The notes below the pieces were generated by a model that searched no databases, was not told where the DNA came from, and saw only the letters and a list, made by a program, of their open reading frames with translations. The position numbers and the translations under genes are program-made. Source: CAIOSQ01 sp964434345 (GTDB lineage Bacteria > Pseudomonadota > Alphaproteobacteria > CACIAM-22H2). Taken from it: a DNA stretch of 10,282 nt. The stretch lies in contig CAYSUY010000156.1 in the NCBI GenBank assembly GCA_964434345.1, positions 1-10,282 on the forward strand. Direction: 5' to 3'. This document shows, piece after piece, positions 1 to 7,600 of this stretch (position 1 is the first letter of the stretch; the number at the start of each line of letters is the position of its first letter).

Positions 1-78
1 ATGCAGGACGCGGACCAGGACCATGTGGTCTCCGTCCTGCGCGAGCGCATCGTCCCCTTGTGCAAGCGCGCGGCCTGA
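1..78 (+). CDS. C-terminal end of a probable DegT/DnrJ/EryC1/StrS-family sugar aminotransferase (5' truncated)
   Basis: An open frame runs in from the window edge and ends at TGA 76-78, giving 25 residues that begin MQDADQDHVVSVLRERI. The pattern M-x-x-A-D-x-D-H-V-(I/V)-x-x-L matches, as I recall it, the closing helix of DegT-family PLP aminotransferases such as ArnB, whose last helix reads much the same way. That family moves an amino group onto the C3 or C4 keto carbon of a nucleotide sugar in the cytoplasm. The downstream SDR, GT2, WecD-like acyltransferase and GtrA genes are what would be expected beside such an enzyme. The ATG at position 1 is almost certainly an internal methionine. The catalytic lysine and the rest of the fold lie outside the window, so the family call rests on 25 residues plus context. 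Confidence 0.55.
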   Translation: MQDADQDHVVSVLRERIVPLCKRAA

Positions 79-114
79 AGCCGCGCGTGCAACCGCCAGA
101 GGAGCACGCCACCC

Positions 115-1158
115 ATGAGCACGGATCCGAATTCGCCGTCGACCATCCTCGTCTCCGGCGCCGGCGGCTATATCGGCAGCGTCCTGACCCGCGAACTTCT
201 CGCGGCGGGCCATCGCGTCGTCGCCTTCGATCGCTTCTTCTTCGGGCGGGAGACACTCGACGGCGCCGATCCCGGCGGAAAGCTGTCGATCGTGCAGAAG
301 GACATCCGCGACGTCGAGCCCGCGGATCTCGAGGGCGTCGATGTCGTGTGCGACCTCGCCGCGCTGTCCAACGATCCCAGCGGCGAGATCGATCCCGGGC
401 TCACGCATGCCATCAACCATGCCGGCCGTCAGCGGCTCAGCGCGGCCGCCAAGCGCGCCGGCGTCCGGCGCTACATCCTGTCCAGCTCGTGCTCCGTCTA
501 CGGCGCCGGCGAAACCCTGGATCTTTCCGAGGACGCCCCGACCGCGCCGCTCACCGCCTACGCCGAATCCTCCCTGCGCGCCGAGCACGACGCGATCGCG
601 CTTGCCGATGCCGGCTTCTCGCCGACGGTGCTGCGCAACGCGACGGTCTTCGGCGTCTCGCCGCGCATGCGCTTCGACCTCGTGATCAATCTCATGACGC
701 TGCACGCGGTCGAGCGGGGACATATCACCGTCATGGGCGGCGGCCGGCAATGGCGACCGCTCGTCCATGTGCGCGACGTCGCGCGCGCCTTCCGCTCCGT
801 GATCGATGCGCCGGCGGAACGCGTCTCGGGGCAGGTCTTCAATGTCGGCCTGTGCAACATGCAGATCCGCAGCCTCGCCTTCATCGTCCGCGAGACCCTG
901 CCCATTCCGGTGACGGTCGCCATCGCACCCGACGACGCCGACCGCCGGAACTACAGCATCTCCTTCGCGAAGGCACGCGCGCGGCTTGGCTTCGTGGCGA
1001 CGACCGGCATCGAGGACGGCGTGCGGGAGATCTACGACGCACTCAAATACGGGCGCATCGAGAGCGGCCCGAAGACCGTGACGGTCGGATGGTACCGGTC
1101 GATCCTGGACGCCAAACGGCTGATCTCGGCCGTCGAACTGAACGGCCGCGTGCTTTGA
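115..1158 (+). CDS. NAD(P)-dependent nucleotide-sugar epimerase/dehydratase (extended SDR) lacking the catalytic lysine
   Basis: The product is 347 residues, a normal length for an extended SDR. The Rossmann loop GAGGYIG is at residues 15-21, with D39 at the end of strand 2 in the usual place for binding the NAD ribose. DLAALSNDPSGE (80-91) and SSSCSVYG (123-130) are typical of sugar-nucleotide epimerases, and the latter carries the active-site Ser. The catalytic Tyr is Y149, but the motif reads Y-A-E-S-S, so S153 sits where YxxxK has lysine. The C-terminal substrate region keeps RNATVFG (174-180), WRPLVHVRDVARAF (213-226) and VFNVG (241-245). The expected role is epimerisation, dehydration or keto reduction of the sugar that the upstream aminotransferase acts on. 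AGAGGAG at 98-104 precedes the ATG. The stop overlaps the TTG start of the next gene. The family is secure; the exact reaction is unknown, and the missing Lys may lower or change activity. Confidence 0.9.
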   Translation: MSTDPNSPSTILVSGAGGYIGSVLTRELLAAGHRVVAFDRFFFGRETLDGADPGGKLSIVQKDIRDVEPADLEGVDVVCDLAALSNDPSGEIDPGLTHAINHAGRQRLSAAAKRAGVRRYILSSSCSVYGAGETLDLSEDAPTAPLTAYAESSLRAEHDAIALADAGFSPTVLRNATVFGVSPRMRFDLVINLMTLHAVERGHITVMGGGRQWRPLVHVRDVARAFRSVIDAPAERVSGQVFNVGLCNMQIRSLAFIVRETLPIPVTVAIAPDDADRRNYSISFAKARARLGFVATTGIEDGVREIYDALKYGRIESGPKTVTVGWYRSILDAKRLISAVELNGRVL

Positions 1159-2105
1159 GCCGGCCGCTGCTCTCGGTGGTGGCGCCCGTCTACCGCGAGG
1201 AAGGGAACGTGGCGGAGTTCTGCCGCCGCACGACAGCCGCGCTCGCCGCCATCACGCCCGACTACGAGATCATCCTGGTCGAGGATGGCGGCGGCGACGG
1301 CTCCTGGGCGCGCATCGTCGAGGAATCCCGCCGCGACCGCCGGATCAAGGGCCTGCGCTTCGCGCGCAATTTCGGACAGCACTACGCGATCACGGCCGGG
1401 CTCGCGGCGGCGCGCGGCGACTGGATCGTCGTGATGGACAGCGACCTGCAGGACCGGCCGGAGGTCATTCCGGAGCTTTACGCGAAGGCCCAGCAGGGCT
1501 TCGAGATCGTCTTCGTGGCGCGGCAGGACCGTCCGGAATCCCTGCTCTACCGCTGCGCGCAGCGGCTCTTCTACGCGACGTTCCGATGGCTCGCAGGCAC
1601 CGACTACGATCCCGCCCACGGCAATTTCTCGATCGTCTCGCGCCGGGTGCTCGCCCACTACCTGGCACTGAACGAGCAGTTGCGCTTCTACGGCGGCATC
1701 CTCGCCTGGCTCGGCTTTCCCCGCGCCTCCATTCCCGCCGCACATGGACGCCGCCACGCCGGCCACTCGGTCTATACGCTGCGCAACCGGCTGCGGCTCG
1801 CCGGTGCGATCATCGTCGCGCATTCGGACCGGCCGCTGAGGCTGTCGATCGGGTTCGGTTTCCTCATGGCGGCGGGCGCCTTCGCCTACGGACTCGCGAT
1901 GCTCGTGCGCGCGCTGCTCGGCCAGATCATCGTCCCGGGCTACGCGAGCCTGATGGTCTCGATCTTCTTCATCGGCGGGCTGATGCTGATCGTCCAGGGA
2001 ATCGTCGGCGTCTACATCGGCAAGATGTATGCCGAGACCAAGCGGCGACCTCTCTACGTCGTCGCGGAAAGCGTCGGCCTGCCCCCACCGGAGGTACGCC
2101 CATGA
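1155..2105 (+). CDS. GtrB/ArnC-like family 2 glycosyltransferase, probable undecaprenyl-phosphate sugar transferase
   Basis: The product is 316 residues. The GT-A fold opens with SVVAPVYREEGNV (7-19), then ILVEDGGGDGSW (40-51), FARNFGQHYAITAGL (69-83) and the metal/nucleotide-binding MDSDLQD (94-100, DxD at 95-97). Two C-terminal membrane segments follow (about 230-255 and 265-290), then GKMYAETKRRPLY. This layout is that of GtrB, ArnC and dolichol-phosphate-mannose-synthase-like enzymes, which transfer a sugar from a nucleotide donor to a polyprenyl phosphate on the inner face of the membrane. I chose TTG 1155 as start because it overlaps the previous stop (TTGA) and the first beta strand begins six residues later. 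The nearest in-frame ATG, at 1089, would add 22 residues with no family support. No strong Shine-Dalgarno precedes the TTG, so translation is probably coupled to the SDR gene. The sugar is not determined by sequence. Confidence 0.9.
   Translation: MSRPLLSVVAPVYREEGNVAEFCRRTTAALAAITPDYEIILVEDGGGDGSWARIVEESRRDRRIKGLRFARNFGQHYAITAGLAAARGDWIVVMDSDLQDRPEVIPELYAKAQQGFEIVFVARQDRPESLLYRCAQRLFYATFRWLAGTDYDPAHGNFSIVSRRVLAHYLALNEQLRFYGGILAWLGFPRASIPAAHGRRHAGHSVYTLRNRLRLAGAIIVAHSDRPLRLSIGFGFLMAAGAFAYGLAMLVRALLGQIIVPGYASLMVSIFFIGGLMLIVQGIVGVYIGKMYAETKRRPLYVVAESVGLPPPEVRP
2090..2094 (+). promoter_or_regulatory. Ribosome-binding site GGAGG for the WecD-like acetyltransferase gene
   Basis: GGAGG lies inside the last codons of the GT2 gene, seven bases before ATG 2102. 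The same frame is open for about 500 bases upstream, so this site is what places the start at 2102 instead of further upstream. Confidence 0.7.
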
Positions 2106-2806
2106 CCATGCCATGCCTGCTGCGCCAGGATTTCGACAGCGCGGCCTTCGGTCGCCCGTTCTTCCGCCTCACGCGCTTCGATCCCGAGCGCCTGCCCGCT
2201 GAACTCGCCGCACGGGCCGAGGACCCGGACGTGATGATCGACGCCAAACTGCCGGCGGAGGAGATCGGACAGGCCGCGCTGCTGCAGCGCCTGGGATTCC
2301 GCAAGGTCTCGACCCAGATCGCCCTGTCCCGCCGCGTCGATGGCGCGGAGCATGGCGAGGATGGCGCGCGGATCGGCAACCGTCTCGCCCTCGAGCCAGC
2401 CGATATCGCCCGCCATGCGTCCAACTTCATCTACGACCGATTCGCCCTCGACATCGCCGTCGATCGCGCGGCGCATGACGCGTTCTACACGCGCTGGATC
2501 GCCAACTCGCTCTCGGGTGCGCGCCATCGCGTCGCCGATCTGCCGGGCGGCTTCGCGACGTTCCGCGACGAGGGCGACGCGCTGCGCATCGACCTGCTCT
2601 CCGTGCTCGACAAGGGCCGCGGCACCGGGACCGCCCTGCTGCGCGCGATCCTCGCCCATGGCGGACGCCTCGGTCGTGGCCGCGTCGACGTCGTGACGGA
2701 GTGCGAGAACAGGCCGGCCATCCAGCTCTACCTGTCGCTCGGCTTCCAGCCGGTCGCCTTCCATACCGCGCTCCATTTCGGCCGGCCGGTTCCACATGCC
2801 CGGTGA
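2102..2806 (+). CDS. WecD/FdtC-like GNAT N-acyltransferase, probably for a 4-amino sugar nucleotide
   Basis: The product is 234 residues, close to WecD. The N-terminal third has the WecD-like pattern of a short domain: DFDSAAFGRPFFRLTRFD (10-27), then MIDAKLP (45-51) and LQRLGFRKVSTQIAL (61-75). The C-terminal GNAT domain has FYTRWIANSLSG (128-139), a strand then the acetyl-CoA loop VLDKGRGTGTALL (168-180), and the closing ECENRPAIQLYLSLGF (200-215). Family members acetylate or otherwise acylate the amine of dTDP-4-amino-4,6-dideoxyhexoses using acyl-CoA. The gene starts in an ATGA overlap with the GT2 stop and is preceded by GGAGG at 2090. Its place between GtrB-like and GtrA-like genes suggests that the amino sugar is acylated before or around its loading on the lipid carrier. 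The GNAT fold is well supported; the WecD-like substrate is inferred from similarity and neighbours. Confidence 0.85.
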   Translation: MTMPCLLRQDFDSAAFGRPFFRLTRFDPERLPAELAARAEDPDVMIDAKLPAEEIGQAALLQRLGFRKVSTQIALSRRVDGAEHGEDGARIGNRLALEPADIARHASNFIYDRFALDIAVDRAAHDAFYTRWIANSLSGARHRVADLPGGFATFRDEGDALRIDLLSVLDKGRGTGTALLRAILAHGGRLGRGRVDVVTECENRPAIQLYLSLGFQPVAFHTALHFGRPVPHAR

Positions 2807-3203
2807 GCGGCTCTCCGCCACCCAGCGCTGGGTCATCGTCGGAGCCGCCCTCAACGGGACGCTCTACCTCGCCTATCTGGCGCTCGCGGCAACGCCGCTC
2901 GGTCACCGGGGCGCGATGACCGCCACCTATGTCGCCGGACTTGGCGCCGGCTATGTCCTGAACCGCGGCTGGTCGTTCCGGCATCGCGGTGCGGTCGCCG
3001 CGTCGCTGCCCCGCTATGTCGCGCTCTATGCCGCCGGCTACGCTCTCAATCTCGCGGCGCTCGCGATCGCGGTCGACGGCTACGGCGCCCCGCATGCCAT
3101 GGTGCAGGCGATCGCGATCCCGTCGCTCGCACTGTTCTTCCTGTTCGCTCAGGCGCGCTGGGTCTTCGCGCCGGATCGCTCCCCTGCGGGCCCGGCGTCA
3201 TGA
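2796..3203 (+). CDS. GtrA-family membrane protein, putative lipid-linked sugar flippase
   Basis: The product is 135 residues, the usual size for GtrA. It has four predicted membrane segments (about 13-33, 38-57, 72-93 and 100-120). The family signatures are visible: LNRGWSF (55-61) after helix 2 and ARWVF (120-124) after helix 4. GtrA proteins accompany GtrB-type enzymes and are thought to move undecaprenyl-phosphate-linked sugars from the cytoplasmic to the periplasmic face of the inner membrane. The ATG overlaps the end of the acetyltransferase gene by 11 bp. I see no good Shine-Dalgarno before it, which again points to translational coupling. The stop forms an ATGA overlap with the next gene. 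The family call is firm; the flipping role is accepted for the family but not visible in sequence. Confidence 0.9.
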   Translation: MPGERLSATQRWVIVGAALNGTLYLAYLALAATPLGHRGAMTATYVAGLGAGYVLNRGWSFRHRGAVAASLPRYVALYAAGYALNLAALAIAVDGYGAPHAMVQAIAIPSLALFFLFAQARWVFAPDRSPAGPAS

Positions 3204-4636
3204 TCGCCGCGAAGCTTCGTCGAGGCCTCCACGGACTGTTCGCGCTGACGATGGCCTATGCCGCGTTCGCGGTATTCGCCCTCAACGTCGATACGGCGGA
3301 CCGGCGGGACGAGACGCTCGCGCTGCTGGCCGGCGTGTCGGGCGCCGTGCCGATCCTGATCGCCGCATGGCTCATGCGACACGCGCTGCGCGCGCATGCC
3401 GCGCGCCTCGTCGTGTGGCTGGCCGCGGTCCCGCCGCGTCGCATGCTTGGCCTTGCCTGGCTGCTCGGCCTTGCCCTGCGCGTCGCCTGGGTCGCGATCG
3501 TTCCGCCCGCGCCGGCCTCCGACGGCGCGGCCTATCACGCGCTGGCCCTGCGCCTCGCCGCCGGAGAGGAGTATGTCTCGGCGGGTCTGCGCGCCTATTG
3601 GCCGCCAGGACTGCCCCTTGCGCTGACGCCCTGGATCCTGGCGCTCGGGGATCGCCCCGTGCTCCCGCTGCTCCACAACCTCGTCCTGTTCACGCTCGCC
3701 CTCGTCGCCGCACGCCACCTGGCGCGCCGTCTGGCCGGCGACGCGGCGGCCGCGATCACCGTCCTGCTGCTGGCGACATGGCCGAGCCATGTGATGAGCT
3801 CCGGGCTCGTGACCAAGGAGCTGCAGGTGCTCGCCCTGGTCACCATCGCGCTCGCGCTCTATCCGACCCGCGCCGCGTTCGGCCGGACCGCCTTTGCCGG
3901 CTTCGCCTTCGGTCTTGCGGCGCTCACCCAGCCGGCGCTGCTCCTCGCGCCGGTCGCCGTCGTCGTCTTCGAGGCGCTTCGGGCATCGGCATGGCGCGTG
4001 GCGACGATCCGCCTGGCTGTGTTCCTCGTTGCCTTCGCGGCGGCGATCGCCCCCTGGACAGCGCGCAATGCGATGGTCTTCGGTCGCTTCGTGCCCGTGA
4101 CCAGCACCAGCGGCTTCGCCCTGTTCATCGGCAACAACGACCGCGCCTGGGGCGGATGGATCGATCTCGCGGCGATCGGCGATCCCGCGCTCGACCAGCG
4201 CCGCGACGAATTGGGTGCCGGCCGGGTTGCGCTGGAGCGCGCCGTCGGCTGGATCGAAGCGAATCCGGCGCGCGTCGCCGCGCTCGCGCTCCGCAAGCAG
4301 CAGCTCTTCCTCGGTGACGACAGCGACGGCGCCTTCAACGCGCTGAAACGCGGACTTGGCATCGACGGCCCGGCCTATATCGTCGCGAAATCGATGGCGA
4401 TCGCTTTCTGGCTCGCGCTCTGCGTCGCGCTGCTCGTCTTCCTGGCCGCCGCGTGGCACGCGCGGCGCGGCGGCCTCCCGGCCTTCGGCGCGCTGCCTTT
4501 GCTCCTGTTCTTCTACCTGCTGTCGCTCCACAGCCTGGTCGAGAGCGGCAGCCGCCACCACATCGCCGTTTCAGGCGCGCTCGCCGCGCTGCTCGGCGCC
4601 TGGGTCGAAATCGCGGCGCGGCGCCACGGGCGCTGA
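3200..4636 (+). CDS. GT-C fold polytopic membrane glycosyltransferase (ArnT/PMT-like, GT39/GT83 type)
   Basis: The product is 478 residues with about ten or more hydrophobic segments. Two extra segments (about 12-30 and 40-60) come before the region that matches the family. First-loop features include ASDGAAYHALALRLAAG (106-122, acidic residue D108) and YWPPGLPL (133-140). Then come TKE (205-207), TQPALLLAP (243-251), PWTARNAMVFGRFVPV (285-300), IGNN (310-313) and a late ESGSRHH (448-454). These are the landmarks of prokaryotic GT-C enzymes that take a sugar from a polyprenyl-phosphate donor and pass it to a periplasmic lipid, polysaccharide or protein. It starts in an ATGA overlap with gtrA and ends the operon. 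With the GtrB- and GtrA-like proteins it completes a three-component donor, flippase and transferase set. The acceptor is not deducible. Only one acidic residue is seen in the first-loop motif, where many relatives have a D-x-D/E pair. Confidence 0.85.
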   Translation: MIAAKLRRGLHGLFALTMAYAAFAVFALNVDTADRRDETLALLAGVSGAVPILIAAWLMRHALRAHAARLVVWLAAVPPRRMLGLAWLLGLALRVAWVAIVPPAPASDGAAYHALALRLAAGEEYVSAGLRAYWPPGLPLALTPWILALGDRPVLPLLHNLVLFTLALVAARHLARRLAGDAAAAITVLLLATWPSHVMSSGLVTKELQVLALVTIALALYPTRAAFGRTAFAGFAFGLAALTQPALLLAPVAVVVFEALRASAWRVATIRLAVFLVAFAAAIAPWTARNAMVFGRFVPVTSTSGFALFIGNNDRAWGGWIDLAAIGDPALDQRRDELGAGRVALERAVGWIEANPARVAALALRKQQLFLGDDSDGAFNALKRGLGIDGPAYIVAKSMAIAFWLALCVALLVFLAAAWHARRGGLPAFGALPLLLFFYLLSLHSLVESGSRHHIAVSGALAALLGAWVEIAARRHGR

Positions 4637-4646
4637 GACGAGGTCG
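4637..4646. other. 10-bp convergent gap without a visible terminator
   Basis: The GT-C stop codon (4634-4636, +) and the stop codon of the large exported protein (4647-4649, -) face each other across ten bases. No hairpin with a T-run is seen in the gap or close to it, so the two transcripts probably run into each other or end by Rho. Confidence 0.6.
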
Positions 4647-7600
4647 TCAGGCGATCCGCTCTTCCGGGATCAGATCGAGCTGCTGGAAGAGCTTCGACAG
4701 GGGGCGCGCCGGATCTCCGGCGGTCGCGATCCGCATCGTGCCGGGCCATTGCGCGTCGATCCGCGCGATCCAGCGCCGGGCGCGCGCGCGGATACCGGGG
4801 TCTGCATGATAGCGCAGCAGCATATGGAGCCCCGCCTGATGCTGCTTCACGAAGCTGTACCCCACCTCGCGCAGATCGCGATCGAGATCGGCCGGCGAGG
4901 CCGGGATGCGCAGCGCCCGCGCGACGGCCGGATCGCGCACCGCCGCGGCGAGCCATGCATGGAGCCCCCGCATGTCGTCCGCGCTCCAGATCGGCCAGGT
5001 ACCGCTCGCCGAGTCGAGTTCGGCTCCGCCCCCGGTCGCGGGCCGCGCCACCAGGTCGCGGCAGAGGACGATCGCCCCGCCCGGTGTGCCGAGCAGCCTG
5101 AACCACGCCTCCGGCGGCGCGTCCTCGAGGGCGTGGAGCTGCCACAGGCAGCGCTGTATCCCGGGCGCGAAATCGGCCGCGTCGAGATCCATGCCGTGCA
5201 TGGCGCACATGTTCACGTAGGCCGACTTGAAGGCGTCGAGGCGCGCCATCGCGCGGACATGCCCGGCGCTCGGTCCGGCGATCCGGCCCCCGGGCATGAG
5301 CGGCGGCACGGCGCGCCAGCTGTCGGATCCCGGGTCGAAGAGATTGCGGACATGAAAGGCGCCCCAGATGGTCCGCGCGCAGAGCAGGTTGAAATGGTTG
5401 GCCTGATCCTGCGCGACGCGCCGCCAGTAAGGCCGGCGGCGATGTCCCTCGAAATGCAGGAACGCCGCACGCAGGATCTCGCGCATCGGCCACGCATAGC
5501 TGCGCTCGCCGTTCGCGACCTGGTAGCCGACGACGTGGTCGCGGTCTCCCGGCGCACCGCCGGTGCGTGGCCGGGTCAGCAGCACGTCGCTCTGCGTCTT
5601 GACGAGGCAGAACCACGCATATTGCTCCTGCTTGTCGAAGAAGCATTTCTCCGGTCGTACGAGATAGGCCGAATAGATCCCGCTCGACGGTAGATGGCTG
5701 TTCGCGGGCAGGAACGGACGCTTCAGAAGATGCGCCTGACCCAGCGGATGGAATTTCGTGTCCGGCTGCTGCGGCCTTCCGAACGGATTGCCGAGGCGCG
5801 GCGTCGTCCCGGCATGGGGGGCGAAATCCCAGCGCGTGTAGAGGTTCGGCGTTGCCAGCGCGTCGGCGCCGCCGGCACGCTCGTCGCGCAGCTGGAATCC
5901 GCGGGCCCCGAAGACGTTGTCCGCCTGCGCCTCGAGGCTCGGCCAGGTCGCGAGCGTATCGCCGCTCCAGAACCACCATTCCCAGCTGGAGAAGACACCG
6001 AGTTCGGCGCGCGCGCCGCCCTCGCCGGTGAAGCACCACGCCCCGGCATAGAGCGGATCGTTGAGCGTCGCGCGCACCGGACGGCGCAGGCCGCTCCAAT
6101 CCTCGACGCGCCGTCCGCCGCGCCAGCGCAGCGCCGCCGTCTCGTTGCGCTCGAAATCGATATCCGCGCCGCGCAGCTTGCACGCCATCTCCGCCGTATG
6201 GTCCTCGTCCGGATGGCGGGTCCAGGGAAAGACAAGGCGGGCGCGCATGAAATCGGCGGCATCGCAACACGCCGCCGGCTTCTCCGCGGCCCAGCGCCAG
6301 GTCTCCCATGGTCCGTGATGAAGGTCGCGCCAGCGCTCGGCCGCGAACCCGGCTGGCGGCGCGCCGTCGACGAGGATGCGCGCGTCGTGGACATGATCGC
6401 GCGCCGCCGCGAAGCAACGGGGATTCTCGACCGTGACTTGACGGTCGACGATGCGGCCGTCATGCGCGCGCGACACCCGGAACCACGCCTCCAGATGCGG
6501 ATGGATCGTGCCGTCCTCGGCGACGAAGGCGGCGCGCCGTTCCTCCTGGCGCAGCAGGCGCCCGTCGAACCAGGGCGTGTCCGGGCTCGGTCGCCCGGCG
6601 GCGAAGCGTGCCCGCCAGAGCCGGCGCGGCACGGGATCGTTGACCGGCTCCAGCACCGTATCCGTCGACCTGGCGCCGTCGCGACCGGCGAAGACGCTGA
6701 GCGAAGATCCCGCAGCGCGGCGCAGACGCACGCGCAGCCGATAGGGCTCCGGATCGCCCGGCCGCCAGCGCGGCCAGATGTAAAGCCCGAACCGCCCCTG
6801 CGCCTCGTTCCAGCGATCCGACGCGTGGGCCTGCGCAAGGCTGCGCCGGGGGCCATGCCGGGCCGTCTCCGCCGCGAGGCCAAAGACGTGGCCAAGGTCG
6901 TTGACGACCAGCGCATTCCCGTATTTCGGACGGAAATGGTCGTCGTTGGCCTCGCCGACGCGCCCTTCGCGCCGCGGCAGGTGACGCGGATCGTAGCAGC
7001 GGTAGCGACCGGCGGGATCCTGGGTCACGCGCTTCGCGAGATGGTCGAACAGGGCGCGGCCGCTGTCATGCGCGGTCTTCCACGCATGCGTGGCGTTGAA
7101 GCGGTGGCGGTATGTCTGCTCGCCCAGGGAGTCCGCGAAGACGAGTTCGACCTCGTCGCCGGTGACCGGCTGGCCATCGAAGGCCAGCCAATGGACCCGC
7201 GGCTCCCAGATCGACAACTCCACCGCGAAATCCTCGTCGTCGCGCCACAGCGCCGCCCAGTCCGGCGCGGGCGGCAGCAGACGCCCGACGATCTCCGGCG
7301 GCGCGAAGCCGATCTCCACCGCCGTACCGGCGACATAGGTGGCGGGCAGGTGCACATGCGCGGTGCAGTGGATCAGCGTGCCGTCGCCGCGGATCCGGAA
7401 CTGTTCGGCCTGGATCGCGAGCGGCGTGCCGCCCTGACCGGCGGGATAGCGCGCGCAAAGCCGCTCACGCCACGCGGCCGGGAACGCTCCATGACGGAAC
7501 GGGACCCCGAACGGCGACACCCAATGCGCACCCGAGGCGGCGCTGCGTAGGAGCGTCGCGCGCTCGAAGCGCTCCACCGGGGCCGTCGTGGTCCCGGCGA

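Noticed and set aside
60..1154. Long open frame on + continuous with the GT2 gene
   Set aside because: It overlaps the SDR gene completely and reads as Arg/Ala-rich low-complexity protein. The GT2 fold begins only after TTG 1155.
2796..3203. Possibility that the small membrane protein is an EmrE/ArnE-type transporter
   Set aside because: The LNRGWSF and ARWVF signatures and spacing are those of GtrA; no SMR-type Glu in helix 1 is seen.
3149..4561. Minus-strand frame of 470 codons opposite the GT-C gene
   Set aside because: It is highly charged Arg/Glu/Gln-rich shadow sequence. The + strand encodes a clear polytopic transferase.
4513..6417. Minus-strand frame of 634 codons overlapping the exported protein gene
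   Set aside because: It lies in another frame of the same gene, with biased composition and no recognisable domain.
4356..7550. Very long + strand open frames (about 445 and 618 codons) opposite the large exported protein gene
   Set aside because: The translations are Arg/Ala/Gly-rich without domains, signal or ribosome-binding sites. They are the antisense shadow common in GC-rich DNA. The minus-strand product has a signal peptide and normal composition.
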